From positions 1-6,550 of the forward strand of contig JACCRA010000016.1 in the NCBI GenBank assembly GCA_013813825.1: 6,550 nt of DNA, read 5' to 3'. Positions 1 through 6,279 of the stretch are shown here, piece after piece. This DNA comes from Pyrinomonadaceae bacterium. GTDB lineage: Bacteria > Acidobacteriota > Blastocatellia > Pyrinomonadales > Pyrinomonadaceae. Numbering within the stretch: position 1 is the stretch's first letter; every line of letters begins with the position of its first letter. The notes below the pieces were generated by a model. The model saw only the letters and a list, made by a program, of their open reading frames with translations, was not told the origin of the DNA and ran no database searches. A program made the translations under genes and the position numbers.

Positions 1-1283
1 AGCAGGCGTCCACGGGCCAGATAGGCCACGGCTGAATCCGGGTCTAACGCGAGCGCTTTCTCCGCCGCCACAAAAGCCTTCTCCGCCAACTGCCCCTCTT
101 CCGGGGCGAATAAAAAGAGCTTCCAGACGTATCCTTGGGCCAGTTCCGCATGGGCCGCGGCAAAGGTCGGGTCTGTGGCCACGGCGCGCTCCAGAGCCGT
201 GATGGCGGCCTCATTATCATCTCTGTTATGGCGGTGGAGATAAAACTTTCCGCGAAGGTAGTGATCGTAAGCTTCCGGGTTGACCGGGCGGACGCTCCCG
301 AATTGCCCTTGCTCCTGCGGCGAAAGCTTGATCCTGATTTCGCCGACGATGTCTCGTGTCACCTCTCTCTGTAACGCCAGCACGTCACGCAAATCCCGCT
401 CGTAGCTGTTGGCCCATAAATTTCGGTCCGTCGCGGCGTGGATCAACTGGACGGCGATCCGCACTCGCTCGCCGGAGCGCAGCACCGAACCTGTCAGCAC
501 TGCATCCACGTTCAACTCGCGGCCGATCTCCGGCAAGGCCCGGCGCGTGCCCTTATACTGCATCACCGTTGGCCGTGACATCACCCGTAGCGCGCCGATC
601 TTGACCAAGTCGGTGATCAGCGCCTCGGTCATCCCGTCGGCGAAGTAATCCTGTGAAGTCTCGCCGGAGAGGTTCTCCAGCGGCAGCACCGCCAGCGACT
701 GAATGCGAACCGGGTTGCCTTTACCCAATAGGCGCTCCCGCAATCCGCCGGCATTCAGTCCCAGAAGCAAGGCTGAGAGCAACAGCAACCCGACCAAAAC
801 GAGTTGCCAGCGGCGAAAAGCTACGCGCGGGCGCGAGACGGCCGCCTGTGGCGTGGATGAAGCCTGTCGCTCGCCATCCGCAACCGGACTGCTGTCATTG
901 TCTTCTTCACTTAATTCACGGGTAGAAGACTCCGTGCCCTCATCCCAGCGTTCTGTCACGCCTGCCACAAAGCGATAGCCACGGCGTGGCACTGTTTCCA
1001 CGTATTGATGTTCATTCGGGCCTTCGCCCAATGCTCGCCTCAACGCAGACATCTTCACCGAGAGGTTAGCCTCTTCGACAAAGCTATCCGGCCAGACACG
1101 CTTCATCAACTCATCTTTTTCGAGCAGATGGCCGCTGTTTTCTACAAGCACAAACAGGAGGTCGAAGGCTTTGGGAGTGAGCGACACAGGTTGGTTGTCG
1201 CGCAGAAGTTGCCGCTCTTCGGGAATGAGGCGGAAGGGACCGAATTCATAGATGTGCTTGGCTTGCCTGACCATACGGCCCAT
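1..1283 (-). CDS. CadC-like winged-helix regulator with TolB-like and TPR domains (3' end outside window)
   Basis: The minus frame is open from position 1 to beyond 1440; translated by hand it gives about 427 residues from ATG 1283. Residues about 11-108 are an OmpR/PhoB-type winged helix (Trans_reg_C): IYEFGPFRL, then VSLTPKAFDLL, RVWPDSFVEEANLS and the wing VPRRGYRFVAGV. An acidic, Ser-rich linker follows, then one membrane segment at about 159-178 (Leu/Val-rich, after WQLVLVG). Next is a periplasmic TolB-like region at about 193-323 (SLAVLPLENLSG, YFADGMTEALITDLV, LTGSVLRSGERVRI, LWANSYERDL). TPR-like repeats run from about 333 to the edge (PVNPEAYDHYLRGKF, A-x-DPTFAAAHAELA, ALDPDSAVAYLARG). 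Proteins of this layout are one-component, membrane-bound transcription regulators that bind DNA in the cytoplasm and sense or assemble through the outer part. ATG 1283 is the first in-frame ATG; ATG 1274 is the alternative, and neither has a strong Shine-Dalgarno. The signal and target genes are unknown; the divergent haloperoxidase gene is a candidate target. Confidence 0.93.
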   Translation of the reverse strand, partial: MGRMVRQAKHIYEFGPFRLIPEERQLLRDNQPVSLTPKAFDLLFVLVENSGHLLEKDELMKRVWPDSFVEEANLSVKMSALRRALGEGPNEHQYVETVPRRGYRFVAGVTERWDEGTESSTRELSEEDNDSSPVADGERQASSTPQAAVSRPRVAFRRWQLVLVGLLLLSALLLGLNAGGLRERLLGKGNPVRIQSLAVLPLENLSGETSQDYFADGMTEALITDLVKIGALRVMSRPTVMQYKGTRRALPEIGRELNVDAVLTGSVLRSGERVRIAVQLIHAATDRNLWANSYERDLRDVLALQREVTRDIVGEIRIKLSPQEQGQFGSVRPVNPEAYDHYLRGKFYLHRHNRDDNEAAITALERAVATDPTFAAAHAELAQGYVWKLFLFAPEEGQLAEKAFVAAEKALALDPDSAVAYLARGRL

Positions 1284-1412
1284 TTCAGAGGTCTGTTGGA
1301 GTTTCGTTGGAACTCTTTTGGAGAAATGTTGGCGCTTCGTAGGGACTTCCGAACCACTTTTTGAGTAACGTCCAATCGTCCTAACCGCTTCAACTGGTCT
1401 GAGGTCCTGCAC

Positions 1413-1441
1413 ATTATAAGACAGAGCCTCTGGCCGGTAAA
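1413..1441 (-). promoter_or_regulatory. Sigma-70-type promoter for the CadC-like regulator
   Basis: On the minus strand a perfect TATAAT lies at 1418-1413. TTTACC (4 of 6 to TTGACA) lies at 1441-1436, with an exact 17-base spacer. Transcription would start near 1406, giving a leader of about 120 bases before ATG 1283. Position and orientation fit the regulator gene. The -10 match is strong and the -35 moderate; housekeeping promoters in GC-rich phyla can diverge, so this is a prediction from motif matching only. Confidence 0.6.
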
Positions 1442-1487
1442 TAGTGCTGAGGGCTAAGTATTGGCCTGAGAACTCATCTCGTGATCT

Positions 1488-1503
1488 GCGGGCTACGGCC
1501 CGC
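1488..1503 (+). other. UACG-tetraloop hairpin in the divergent spacer
   Basis: GCGGGC (1488-1493), TACG, GCCCGC (1498-1503) form a perfect 6-bp stem closed by C-G around a UACG loop when transcribed from the plus strand. C(UNCG)G is an exceptionally stable RNA tetraloop. It lies about 100 bases before the haloperoxidase start, so it would be in that gene's leader if transcription starts upstream. No T-run follows, so a simple intrinsic terminator is unlikely. The rest of the 1284-1602 spacer shows no further gene and no plus-strand promoter I would defend. Confidence 0.4.
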
Positions 1504-1602
1504 GTGACGGCGATTCGCAGGGCCGAGGAAGATAGCAATCTCGATAGGTTAAAACCGCGGGAGACCTACTCCCCATCTGTTCTTCACGAAAGGAAAGCAT
1601 AA

Positions 1603-3015
1603 ATGAAAACGAAACTTTTGAGAAACAAGCTGGCGCTGGTCGTCGGCCTCAGCGTCGCCCTCTTGGGCGTCCCCGCCTCCCCGGCGCCCGGCAAAGCGAT
1701 GGTCGCTAGCCCTATGGCCTACTCAGAATCGCTCGGCGGCCCCTTCACAGTGACGGCGCAAAAACTGATTGCCGCTCCCGGAGAGGCGTCCGGCTGGAAT
1801 CTGATGATGGCGCAGCCGGCAAGCGCGGGTGACGTCGTCTTTGAATGGAACCAAGAGGCGGTGAGGCTGACATTGCTGACGTCATCGAATCTTGCGCCTG
1901 TGCAGCAGACGCGCACGATGGCGATTGTTCAGGTGGCGATGCACGACGCGGTTAACGGCATCACACGCAAGTTTCAAACGTATCTTGAGTCTAACCCAGC
2001 GTCCGGCAACGCCTCGCCCGACGCGGCGGCCATCGCTGCGGCGCACCACGCGCTCAGAAACCTCTTTCCGACGCACGTTGCGTCGCTTGACACGATGTTT
2101 TTGGCTTCGCTCGCCGCTCACGGACTGTCGGTCAACGATCCGGGCGTCGGGTACGGCCAATCGGCCGCCGCCGCGATCCTCGCCTTGCGTGCGACGGATG
2201 GCGCCGCTGTCGCCCAGTATCCCTACACCGCGCCGGGGGCCGGCAATCCGGGCGTCTGGGTGCCGCTGACGACCGCTCCCGCACTTCTGCCCGGATGGGG
2301 CAACGTGACGCCGTGGGTTTTGCGGAGCGGCTCGCAGTTCCGGCCCGAAGCTCCGCCGGCGCTCGATAGCGAGCAGTACGCAAGAGATTACAACGAGATC
2401 AAGGAGATCGGTGCGTTGAACAGTACGACGCGCACAGCCGAGCAAACTCGGATCGCGACCTTCTGGCTTGCCTCGCCGACCCCAATCTGGAACCAGCCAC
2501 TCACGCAACTGGTCGCATCGCAGGACTTTGATCTTTCGACGAGGACCCGCATCTATGCGCTCGTTCATCTGGCGGCCGCCGACGCGAGCATCGCTTGCTG
2601 GGACGCGAAGTACGCGTACAACTTTTGGCGACCGCAGCCCGCGATCCGGCGCGGCGATGAGGACGGCAACAACGCCACTACGGCCGATCCAATGTGGACG
2701 CCGCTGTTTGCCACGCCCCGGCATCCCGAATATCCGTCGGGCCACACGGCGAACAGCACGGCGATGGCGACGATCCTCGAACTCTTTTTTGGCGACGCGC
2801 CGGGCATTCCGGTCACGTCAACCGTCGGCACGATCACCCGCCAGTGGGACACGTTCGGCGAAGGGCTTGATGAGGTGATCGAGGCGCGCATCTACTCGGG
2901 AATCCACTTCCGCACGGCCGACGAGGTAGGCTCCCGACAGGGCCGGCAGGTGGCACGCTTCGTTTTAACGCACGCTCTCCGTCCCTGTCGGAAGGGCGGG
3001 TCTCGATGTTCCTAA
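1603..3015 (+). CDS. Exported vanadium-dependent haloperoxidase / PAP2-type acid phosphatase family protein
   Basis: A 470-residue protein. An SPI-type signal peptide is visible (basic MKTKLLRNK, hydrophobic 9-24, likely cleavage between about 28 and 34). The family N-terminal core is at about 77-120 (VVFEWNQEAVRL ... VAMHDAVNGI, with H114 and D115). The vanadate/phosphate pocket is complete: K336-x6-R343-P344 (KYAYNFWRP), P378-S-G-H381, and R429-x5-H435 (ARIYSGIH). The spacings K to R (7) and R to H (6) equal those of the fungal chloroperoxidase set K353/R360/S402-G403-H404/R490/H496. By homology H435 would be the vanadate ligand and H381 the acid-base residue. The family oxidises halides with peroxide when loaded with vanadate, or hydrolyses phosphate esters; halide choice and real substrate cannot be read. 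AAAGGA at 1589-1594, 8 bases before ATG, supports this start. The protein would act in the periplasm or outside the cell. A degraded relative lies just downstream. Confidence 0.9.
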   Translation: MKTKLLRNKLALVVGLSVALLGVPASPAPGKAMVASPMAYSESLGGPFTVTAQKLIAAPGEASGWNLMMAQPASAGDVVFEWNQEAVRLTLLTSSNLAPVQQTRTMAIVQVAMHDAVNGITRKFQTYLESNPASGNASPDAAAIAAAHHALRNLFPTHVASLDTMFLASLAAHGLSVNDPGVGYGQSAAAAILALRATDGAAVAQYPYTAPGAGNPGVWVPLTTAPALLPGWGNVTPWVLRSGSQFRPEAPPALDSEQYARDYNEIKEIGALNSTTRTAEQTRIATFWLASPTPIWNQPLTQLVASQDFDLSTRTRIYALVHLAAADASIACWDAKYAYNFWRPQPAIRRGDEDGNNATTADPMWTPLFATPRHPEYPSGHTANSTAMATILELFFGDAPGIPVTSTVGTITRQWDTFGEGLDEVIEARIYSGIHFRTADEVGSRQGRQVARFVLTHALRPCRKGGSRCS

Positions 3016-3307
3016 CACGCCGGAAGATCATCGAGCAAGAGAGGCTCTGGCGCAGCATTGCCGCAACAATCGTGTGCTCGCCAGCAGCGCGGAGGATTGC
3101 AGGAATGGCGGGTGAACTTTACTCACCCGCGCAGCTTCGGCAGTCAGGGAGACCGTATGCAGTATGTGATCATCGGCAGATGAGGGCGGAGTGTTAACTC
3201 GCCGGTGACAAGGTCGGAAGTCGTGCTCTCTGTCTTCGTGCTAGCAGGGAAGTAGCGAGATCACGAACGGATGGAACATTGGTCAACTGAGTAGCCGGAG
3301 ACTTTAG
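3016..3307. other. Gap between the haloperoxidase gene and the remnant; no convincing gene
   Basis: All three plus frames carry short, low-complexity translations with no recognisable motif; the longest runs 3006-3197 and overlaps the haloperoxidase end. I found no N-terminal half of a second haloperoxidase here. The only structure I can support is the hairpin at 3108-3130. The frame of the following remnant is closed by TAG at 3305-3307. Confidence 0.5.
3108..3130 (+). terminator. 8-bp perfect hairpin downstream of the haloperoxidase gene
   Basis: GCGGGTGA (3108-3115) and TCACCCGC (3123-3130) are exact reverse complements around a 7-base loop, 92 bases after the stop codon at 3015. The stem is strong, but no T-tract follows on either strand, so termination is only a possibility. 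It could also stabilise the 3' end of the transcript or be a palindromic protein site. Confidence 0.35.
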
Positions 3308-3679
3308 TCTGTGTTGGCCGCGCCTTCACAGGCTCAAGCCTCCGGCCACTTGTCCCAATCTCTGCACGCTTCCTGCGACTTAACGATTGCTGATCCCGAC
3401 TGGTCGTCTCTGATAGTGGCTCCGCCTTACCCGTCCTACGCGGACAACGCGGCCACCATCGGCGCCACCTCGGCCACGATCTTGACGCTTTTCTTCGGGC
3501 GCGATGACATCAACTTCGAGGCTCACTGGGAAGGCAATCCGGGGTGGACCCGTTCGTATGCCGGCTTCTGGGAGTTGGCCGAAGAATAGGCAAGGAGCCG
3601 CATCTGCGGGGGGATACATTTGGAAACCACCGGCATGGCAGACCGACGCTTTTTACGGAAATCCTTTGATCGGCATTGA
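3308..3679 (+). pseudogene. C-terminal remnant of a second haloperoxidase-like gene, interrupted by an in-frame TAG
   Basis: From GTG 3311 this frame reads TIADPDWSSLIVAPPYPSY, ATSATILTLFFGRDDINF, WTRSYAGFWELAEE, then TAG (3587-3589). It continues in the same frame as ARSRICGGIHLETT until TGA 3677-3679. It aligns block by block with the intact upstream protein: TTADPMWTPLFATPRHPEY, TAMATILELFFG, and ARIYSGIHF. The R-x5-H vanadate-pocket pair is therefore still encoded after the stop, at 3599-3601 and 3617-3619. The first two thirds of a normal protein, including the K-x6-RP motif, are missing, and TAG 3305-3307 closes the frame upstream. Where PSGH is expected the frame has PSYADNAATIG, so the catalytic His is absent, or the protein belonged to a subgroup lacking it. 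I see no good Shine-Dalgarno before 3311. It reads as a dead duplicate or a piece left by a deletion; a base-calling error at the TAG cannot be excluded. Confidence 0.75.
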
Positions 3680-3705
3680 TGTCCGGTAAAGAACAAGCCA
3701 CCGAT

Positions 3706-3728
3706 GAAATGTCTTTCCGAAATGTCTT
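3706..3728 (+). repeat. 10-bp direct repeat, 13-base period, upstream of the surface-protein gene
   Basis: GAAATGTCTT occurs at 3706-3715 and again at 3719-3728, separated by 3 bases. It sits about 90 bases before the ATG at 3816 and just after the haloperoxidase remnant. It could be a tandem protein-binding site or simple slippage; there is no third copy. Confidence 0.45.
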
Positions 3729-3815
3729 ATCAGAGTGAAAGACGTGGTGATCTTCGGCAGGCAAGGACAGCTCACGCACGTCAGGGCTGGGCACAGAAGT
3801 TAAGGAGAGTGAAAC

Positions 3816-5591
3816 ATGCAAAGCTCCAAGAATTATCTGCTGGACGGCAGCGGATTGGTCAAGCGGCTGACGAATAAGAGCGGGCAGCCGCGATGGGGTC
3901 GCCGGTCTCGGCGTCTGGGGACGTTACTGCCGCCGGCGGGATTGTTTGCCATCCTCTTGTCCTGTTCTATCGGCCTGGCGCAGGAGCGGGGCGGCGACGC
4001 GGGCCGGGAGCAGTTTGCGCCGGCCGTCACGGTCTCGACGGCGGATGCGCGCGTCCGCTTCGCCGCGCCCAACGGGGTCGTGCGCCTCGGACTTGAGGTC
4101 CTGTCCGCGGACGGGCAGACGCTCTTCGAGGCGACGACGAAGGGCAGCGTGTTCGATTGGACGCTGCAAGACGCGCGGGGAGAGCTCCTGCCGGCGGGCA
4201 GCTACCTGTGTGTGCTGACGGTGAAGGACCCTGCGGGGCGCATCACGCAGCGACTCGGGGTAGTCGAGGTTACGGCGGAAGGTCGGGCGACGGTGCGTCC
4301 CGCGGAGGCCGCGCAACTGACTGCGGCGCAAGCCGAGGCGGTGGGGCCCGTGGCCGGCGATACGTCCCTGTCTGTGGTGGCGGCGGGCGAGGTGGGGGCC
4401 TCGACCGTGTTGGCGCACGACGGGGTTGACGGCCAACTCACGCGCACGGGCGGGGCCTTGTCGTTTCGCGTGGGCGACTTCTTCGCGGGTAAGGACAAAG
4501 AACAGATGCGCCTCACCGAGGACGGTCTCCTCGGCATAGGCACCGACAAGCCCGAAGCGACTCTGGACGTGGCCGGAATGGTGCGCTCCAGCAAGGGCTA
4601 CCAGTTCGCGGACGGCACCACCCTCTCGTCCGAGAGTGGCAGGCTCACCCTGCGGGACGCGCAGGGCGAGGTCACGCCCGCACCCGCCGCCCCGCTCACG
4701 GGCGTGGACGAGATCGTCTTTTCCACGCCCGGACAGTTCACCTACCCTAGGGACATCCGGCTCTCGGACAACTTCGGCGGGTTGCGCTTCTACGGGGCGG
4801 ACTCTCTGACGACTTCGCCAGCAGGAGCGGCGATCCAGTTCTTCGGCAACAACGCCGCGCCCTTCAACGGCCAACTCTTCCTCGACAGCGGCGCGCTCAA
4901 CACGGCAGCGTTGATCTTCCGCACGGCGACGACGGGCGGCACGATCACCGAACGGATGCGGGTCACGGCCACGGGCAACGTCGGGATCGGGACGACGAGT
5001 CCGGAAACCAAGTTGGATATTCAAGGTAGCGTCACCTCAGACAATGGGGTGGCCTTGAAGCTTTACAATGCCAGTGCCAGCAACTTCAACCGGTGGTATT
5101 TGGGAACGGGCGGTGCCATTGTGGCCGCTGACGCGTTCAGTATTGGTGACACCAGCAATTACAAAATGACCATTCTGTCGAGCGGTAACGTCGGCCTTGG
5201 CACCACTACGCCACAAGCCAAGTTGGATGTGCGCGGAGACATCCGGCTGGGTCCTAGCGGACAATACCGCGCGGCGAGCGGCGAAGAGAATCTGCGTATC
5301 CTTCGGGGCGTCGTTAATACTAATGGAGCCTCCTTTGGGGTCGGATTCTTCTCGGAGCAAAATCCGCAGGATCCTACGAAATTTACCGTCTACTTCAACA
5401 CGCCTTTCGCGTCACCTCCCACCGTCACCGCTACACTGGATGATCAAGGCGGTGCTGCTACCGCGACCGAGGTTTTTGTTGATGGCGTGACCAGCAGTAG
5501 TGTCAACTTTAAATTGAGAACGCGCTACACCTGCTCCGCGTGTAATCCGGCGCGGGGTCCCTTCCATTTCATCGCCATCGGGCCGCGCTGA
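3816..5591 (+). CDS. Secreted tail-fibre-like surface protein with H-type-lectin-like C-terminus
   Basis: A 591-residue protein. AAGGAG at 3802-3807, 8 bases before ATG, fixes the start. A long basic N-region (RRSRR at 29-33) precedes a hydrophobic stretch at about 41-55 ending GLAQ, so export is likely with cleavage near 55-56. Residues about 80-152 resemble the FlgD-type Ig fold (RLGLEVLSADGQTLFE ... LLPAGSYLCVLTVKDPAGR). An Ala-rich linker follows. Three tail-fibre-type repeats carry the G-x-G-[IL]-G-T-x-x-P-x-x-[TK]-L-D-[VI] pattern near 237, 387 and 457 (LLGIGTDKPEATLDV, NVGIGTTSPETKLDI, NVGLGTTTPQAKLDV). Residues about 521-591 look like an H-type lectin domain (FTVYFNTPFASPPTVTATL, then FHFIAIGPR). 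No S74 chaperone domain is visible at the C-terminus, unlike many proteins with these repeats. The likely role is a surface or secreted fibre binding glycans or another surface; this is inference from domains. Base composition drops after about 5010. Confidence 0.85.
   Translation: MQSSKNYLLDGSGLVKRLTNKSGQPRWGRRSRRLGTLLPPAGLFAILLSCSIGLAQERGGDAGREQFAPAVTVSTADARVRFAAPNGVVRLGLEVLSADGQTLFEATTKGSVFDWTLQDARGELLPAGSYLCVLTVKDPAGRITQRLGVVEVTAEGRATVRPAEAAQLTAAQAEAVGPVAGDTSLSVVAAGEVGASTVLAHDGVDGQLTRTGGALSFRVGDFFAGKDKEQMRLTEDGLLGIGTDKPEATLDVAGMVRSSKGYQFADGTTLSSESGRLTLRDAQGEVTPAPAAPLTGVDEIVFSTPGQFTYPRDIRLSDNFGGLRFYGADSLTTSPAGAAIQFFGNNAAPFNGQLFLDSGALNTAALIFRTATTGGTITERMRVTATGNVGIGTTSPETKLDIQGSVTSDNGVALKLYNASASNFNRWYLGTGGAIVAADAFSIGDTSNYKMTILSSGNVGLGTTTPQAKLDVRGDIRLGPSGQYRAASGEENLRILRGVVNTNGASFGVGFFSEQNPQDPTKFTVYFNTPFASPPTVTATLDDQGGAATATEVFVDGVTSSSVNFKLRTRYTCSACNPARGPFHFIAIGPR
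4524..5229 (+). repeat. Three coding copies of the tail-fibre-type GxGIGTxxP repeat
   Basis: Copies begin at about 4524 (residue 237), 4974 (residue 387) and 5184 (residue 457). Each follows a short beta-like stretch (MRLTEDG, MRVTATG, MTILSSG) and ends L-D-[VI]. The intervals are 150 and 70 residues, so these mark joints between longer modules rather than a tight tandem array. The same motif recurs in phage tail fibres and bacterial surface fibres. Confidence 0.7.
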
Positions 5592-5610
5592 AAGAACTAA
5601 CCGGCCCGCA

Positions 5611-5673
5611 CCTGCTCGCTCCCGGTGCTGACAGCGACGATCAGGAAGCGGCGCGAATCCAACGGCGAGCAGG
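5611..5673 (+). repeat. 9-bp inverted repeat with a wide spacer after the surface-protein gene
   Basis: CCTGCTCGC (5611-5619) is the exact reverse complement of GCGAGCAGG (5665-5673), with 45 bases between. It begins 20 bases after the stop codon at 5591. It could form a long-looped 3' stem, but a 9-bp match in GC-rich DNA may be chance. Confidence 0.3.
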
Positions 5674-5720
5674 CTCAAGGCTTGAACTCTCAACCATCGA
5701 AAATACCTCGACACGCCAGC

Positions 5721-5739
5721 GGCGCGCGGCGCGCGCGCC
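5721..5739 (+). terminator. Alternating GC hairpin between the surface-protein and lipoprotein genes
   Basis: GGCGCGC (5721-5727) pairs with GCGCGCC (5733-5739) across a 5-base loop. The tract is almost purely alternating G and C. It is followed by TGAGATGTGG, not a T-run, so a classical intrinsic terminator is unsupported. It lies 130 bases after one stop and 65 bases before the next start. The remainder of 5592-5804 shows no gene. Confidence 0.3.
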
Positions 5740-5804
5740 TGAGATGTGGTTGTTCTGCCGTCCCCGTGTTGTGTGTTTCGATTTAACCGAAGAGGAGAGA
5801 GACG

Positions 5805-6260
5805 ATGAAAAGAGTGTTCGTTTTATTGTCGGCGGTTACGTTGTTCGCTGCCTGCGGCGGTAAAAGCGATGCGACTGGTGAGGTAGTGCCAATCGATAAA
5901 GTCTGCGCTTACGAGAAATGGAAAACCGTCGCCGTCGAAGGCTACCTCGCGCCGCCTTCAATGGTCTGCGAAAAGGCGTCGAGAAAAAAGACCAGCAGCA
6001 TCGCGTGGTGCTTTTTCAAAGTGTACGCCGACCAGAATCTGGCGGGTCCCAGCATCTCGGTGCAAATTCCCACTACGAATGCGTTGAATGCCAAAAACAA
6101 CAGCATGGAAGACCCGCCGGCTCGCATGGAAGATTTGCAAATCTACGATAACGATGGAAACCCGATTCCGCCGGGAAGCAAAATCCGCGTCTTTGGCGAA
6201 CTGCCTAAGTCGGACAGATGCGAGTTCGGTTTTGCCAAGCGCATTGACCGCCTTTCGTGA
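5805..6260 (+). CDS. Small cysteine-containing lipoprotein of unknown function
   Basis: A 151-residue protein with a strong Shine-Dalgarno, AGAGGAG at 5791-5797, 7 bases before ATG. MKRVFVLLSAVTLFAAC is a lipoprotein signal peptide with the lipid-modified Cys at C17 (lipobox FAAC; Phe at -3 is slightly unusual), followed by GGKSD. The mature part has four more cysteines, C34, C55, C69 and C139, enough for two disulfides in an oxidising compartment. The segments KWKTVAVEGYL (38-48) and SKIRVFGELP with a final FGFAKRIDRL look like the first and last strands of a small OB-like beta barrel; this is a shape impression, not a family match. A YDNDGNPIPPGS turn precedes the last strands. The product should be anchored to a membrane facing the periplasm or outside. 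It has its own ribosome site and a 213-base gap upstream. I do not recognise the family. Confidence 0.8.
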   Translation: MKRVFVLLSAVTLFAACGGKSDATGEVVPIDKVCAYEKWKTVAVEGYLAPPSMVCEKASRKKTSSIAWCFFKVYADQNLAGPSISVQIPTTNALNAKNNSMEDPPARMEDLQIYDNDGNPIPPGSKIRVFGELPKSDRCEFGFAKRIDRLS

Positions 6261-6279
6261 GCTTGCCGCAGAGATAACG

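Noticed and set aside
653..978. Plus-strand small open frames opposite the regulator
   Set aside because: They are antisense shadows of the regulator's linker and membrane segment, with Pro/Arg/Ser-rich translations.
1142..1414. Minus-strand 90-codon frame at the start of the regulator
   Set aside because: It is out of frame with the winged-helix domain, which I translated continuously; the alternative frame gives no domain.
1882..2745. Minus-strand open frame (287 codons) opposite the haloperoxidase gene
   Set aside because: Arg-rich translation with no motif; the opposite strand encodes all the vanadate-pocket residues.
3006..3197. Possible 63-residue protein overlapping the haloperoxidase 3' end
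   Set aside because: No Shine-Dalgarno outside the upstream coding sequence, no motif, and it spans the hairpin at 3108-3130.
3504..3689. Plus-strand frame reading GGYIWKPPAWQTDAFYG as a possible frameshifted continuation of the remnant
   Set aside because: The original frame, read through the TAG, gives SRICGGIHLETT, a much better family match than this frame.
3900..3926. Twin-arginine (Tat) signal in RRSRRLGTL of the surface protein
   Set aside because: Only the Arg pair fits; the following F-L-K part of the consensus is absent and the hydrophobic stretch starts late, so a Sec signal with a long basic N-region is as likely.
3957..3968. Lipobox LLSC at residues 47-50 of the surface protein
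   Set aside because: The hydrophobic core continues past the Cys (SIGLAQ) and Leu at -2 is unfavourable; SPI cleavage near residues 55-56 fits better.
3924..5024. Long minus-strand open frame (366 codons) opposite the surface-protein gene
   Set aside because: It is Arg/Ala-rich and low in recognisable motifs, lies antisense to a gene with clear domains and a strong ribosome site, and is explained by high GC in the third codon position.
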